From the NCBI GenBank assembly GCA_022316685.1, contig JAKJHU010000030.1:6455058-6519057 (forward strand): DNA of 64,000 bases, read 5' to 3'. Shown here one piece after another: positions 62,902 through 64,000 of this stretch; the stretch's first letter is position 1, and the number at the start of each line of letters is the position of its first letter. The position numbers were made by a program, and so were the translations under genes. Under the pieces are notes generated by a model. That model was not told the origin of the DNA and made no database searches. It saw only the letters and a program-made list of their open reading frames with translations. Source of the stretch: Progne subis subis. Taxonomy: Eukaryota; Chordata; Aves; Passeriformes; Hirundinidae.

Positions 62902-63215
62902 ATCATGAACACTCAACTGCTGTCCATCAGTTTATTAGTAATTATCACACACATAGTTAGAATTAAAATTTTAGATTTGCTTCTTTGCTACAACATATCA
63001 ATTTTTAAATGGCCTGTAACATAGTATCAGAGCAAAAACCATTTTTGCTCTGAGATCAGAAAGTTTTTTTTTTAATTCCTGAGAGCTTTTGTTGGTTAGC
63101 TGTTAGAGCATGTGAGAAGACAAGACGAAATGTACAATTTTGGAGAATACAGCTGCCATTAGTTGAGCACAGAACATGAATTAGTGTCTGTACTGCTGAA
63201 AATGTTCAGAGCCTT

Positions 63216-63240
63216 AAAAAAAAAAAAAAAAAAAAAAAAA
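63216..63240. repeat. (A)25 homopolymer
   Basis: A pure A run of 25 bases with no recognised element attached. Confidence 0.9.
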
Positions 63241-63366
63241 GCCTCCATTTTATATCAGTCAATTTAAATGCATTAGTTCTGAGAGGTTTTTTGCTATTTG
63301 TCATCACAAGAAGACAAGATATTTAATGGCATTTCATGTAGAAAAAGCACTGGATTATGTTAAATA

Positions 63367-63420
63367 GTTTATGTGTGTGTACATATATACACTATATATA
63401 TATACATACACAAACACATA
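63367..63420. repeat. TA/TG/CA-rich microsatellite cluster
   Basis: About 50 bp of alternating purine-pyrimidine dinucleotides (GTGTGTGTACATATATACAC, then a TA run, then ACATACACAAACACA). Confidence 0.85.
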
Positions 63421-64000
63421 TTCCATATAAAAGCTATCTTCAGGATACATAGAGACGGCAAAACCACACAAAGTTAAGTGTGTCAGTACAACCTCTTGCA
63501 TATCCATTATATATACAATTTTTTTGAACATATTCTTTCACACTACTGTCTATGGAATATTTTAAACCTGTTTTCATTAGAAAAACCTTCCTGTTCTCTA
63601 AGAACCATAGCAGCACACCATCCCAAAATAAGGTTTTTGACAGCCCTACAGGCTGTGTGCGCTGTTGCATTCTCAGTTCTTAGTTGCCTATTCTTTGCTG
63701 GGCACTGTTGCCATCCCTATTTTGCAGGTAGGACTATCAGGGGGATACTTCCCTTTTACACTTCCAGTCAGCATAGCCAGTGGATTCAGTCCACCCAGGT
63801 CTCTGGTTTCAGTTCTTCCACATGGCCCGAAAGTGGTCGCATGATTATTTCCATTCGCAAAGTTGTGGAAGAGGACAGGATTACAATGAGGAGCTGGGAT
63901 ACAATAATATCTCCAGACAGTAGAGTCAGCTTGGACAAGGAGGGGCATCCACAGCCTCACATCAGCAAAATAGTATTTTTGCTGAGATGGCTGTTACCAA

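Larger units (their letters stand above)
35061..64000. other. Intergenic region upstream of LRP12
   Basis: Mostly AT-rich sequence with no recognisable exon, RNA gene or conserved protein motif. Its identifiable contents (CR1, SINE, LTRs, tandem array, simple repeats) are listed separately. Stretches in which I see nothing are about 35910-38580, 38650-40130, 41430-45660, 47160-48230, 50080-52580, 53240-57020, 58140-59490 and 60380-62220, apart from short microsatellites. In mammals LRP12 is followed on this upstream side by a large gene-poor interval before ZFPM2. The emptiness here is consistent with that but does not prove it. Confidence 0.7.

Noticed and set aside
1..64000. CRISPR arrays, bacterial operons, defence systems, riboswitches
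   Set aside because: None are present. Base composition, splice sites and interspersed repeats show vertebrate nuclear DNA.

Overview
The window is nuclear DNA of a vertebrate, almost certainly a songbird (passerine). The evidence is an AT-rich background with one sharp CpG island, several CR1 LINE tails of avian type, a minus-strand tRNA-Ile-headed SINE with a CR1-like tail (TguSINE1 type), and several solo LTRs whose sequences I recognise as common passerine endogenous-retrovirus LTRs. There are no bacterial-style genes, CRISPR arrays or operons. Nearly all open frames here are chance frames.

Only one protein-coding gene is supported: LRP12 (LDL-receptor-related protein 12), on the minus strand. 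Coding exon 1 (34378-34456) lies in the CpG island and encodes the start of the signal peptide. Coding exon 2 (4206-4262) is a 57-bp exon whose translation, NGALAEHSENVHISGVST, matches the mature N-terminus of LRP12 as I remember the human protein. Both junctions have consensus splice sites, and both introns are phase 1. Intron 1 is about 30.1 kb. Intron 2 runs off the left edge, so exon 3 and all CUB, LDLR-A, membrane and cytoplasmic parts lie outside.

Layout: 1-4205 is LRP12 intron 2; 4206-4262 is exon 2; 4263-34377 is intron 1, with three solo LTRs, CR1 fragments and simple repeats; 34378 to about 34750 is exon 1 with a GC-rich leader holding a short CGG tract and an upstream ORF; about 34180-35060 is the CpG-island promoter. 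From 35061 to 64000 is upstream intergenic sequence with no recognisable gene. It holds CR1 and SINE copies, five more LTRs, microsatellites, and a ~400-bp-period tandem array at 48950-50070.

I found no new multi-gene system. The observations most worth following are the LRP12 leader (the CGG tract at the position of the human disease repeat, plus a 47-codon uORF), the in-frame skippable exon 2, the ~400-bp tandem array, and a set of solo LTRs whose target-site duplications can be read directly.
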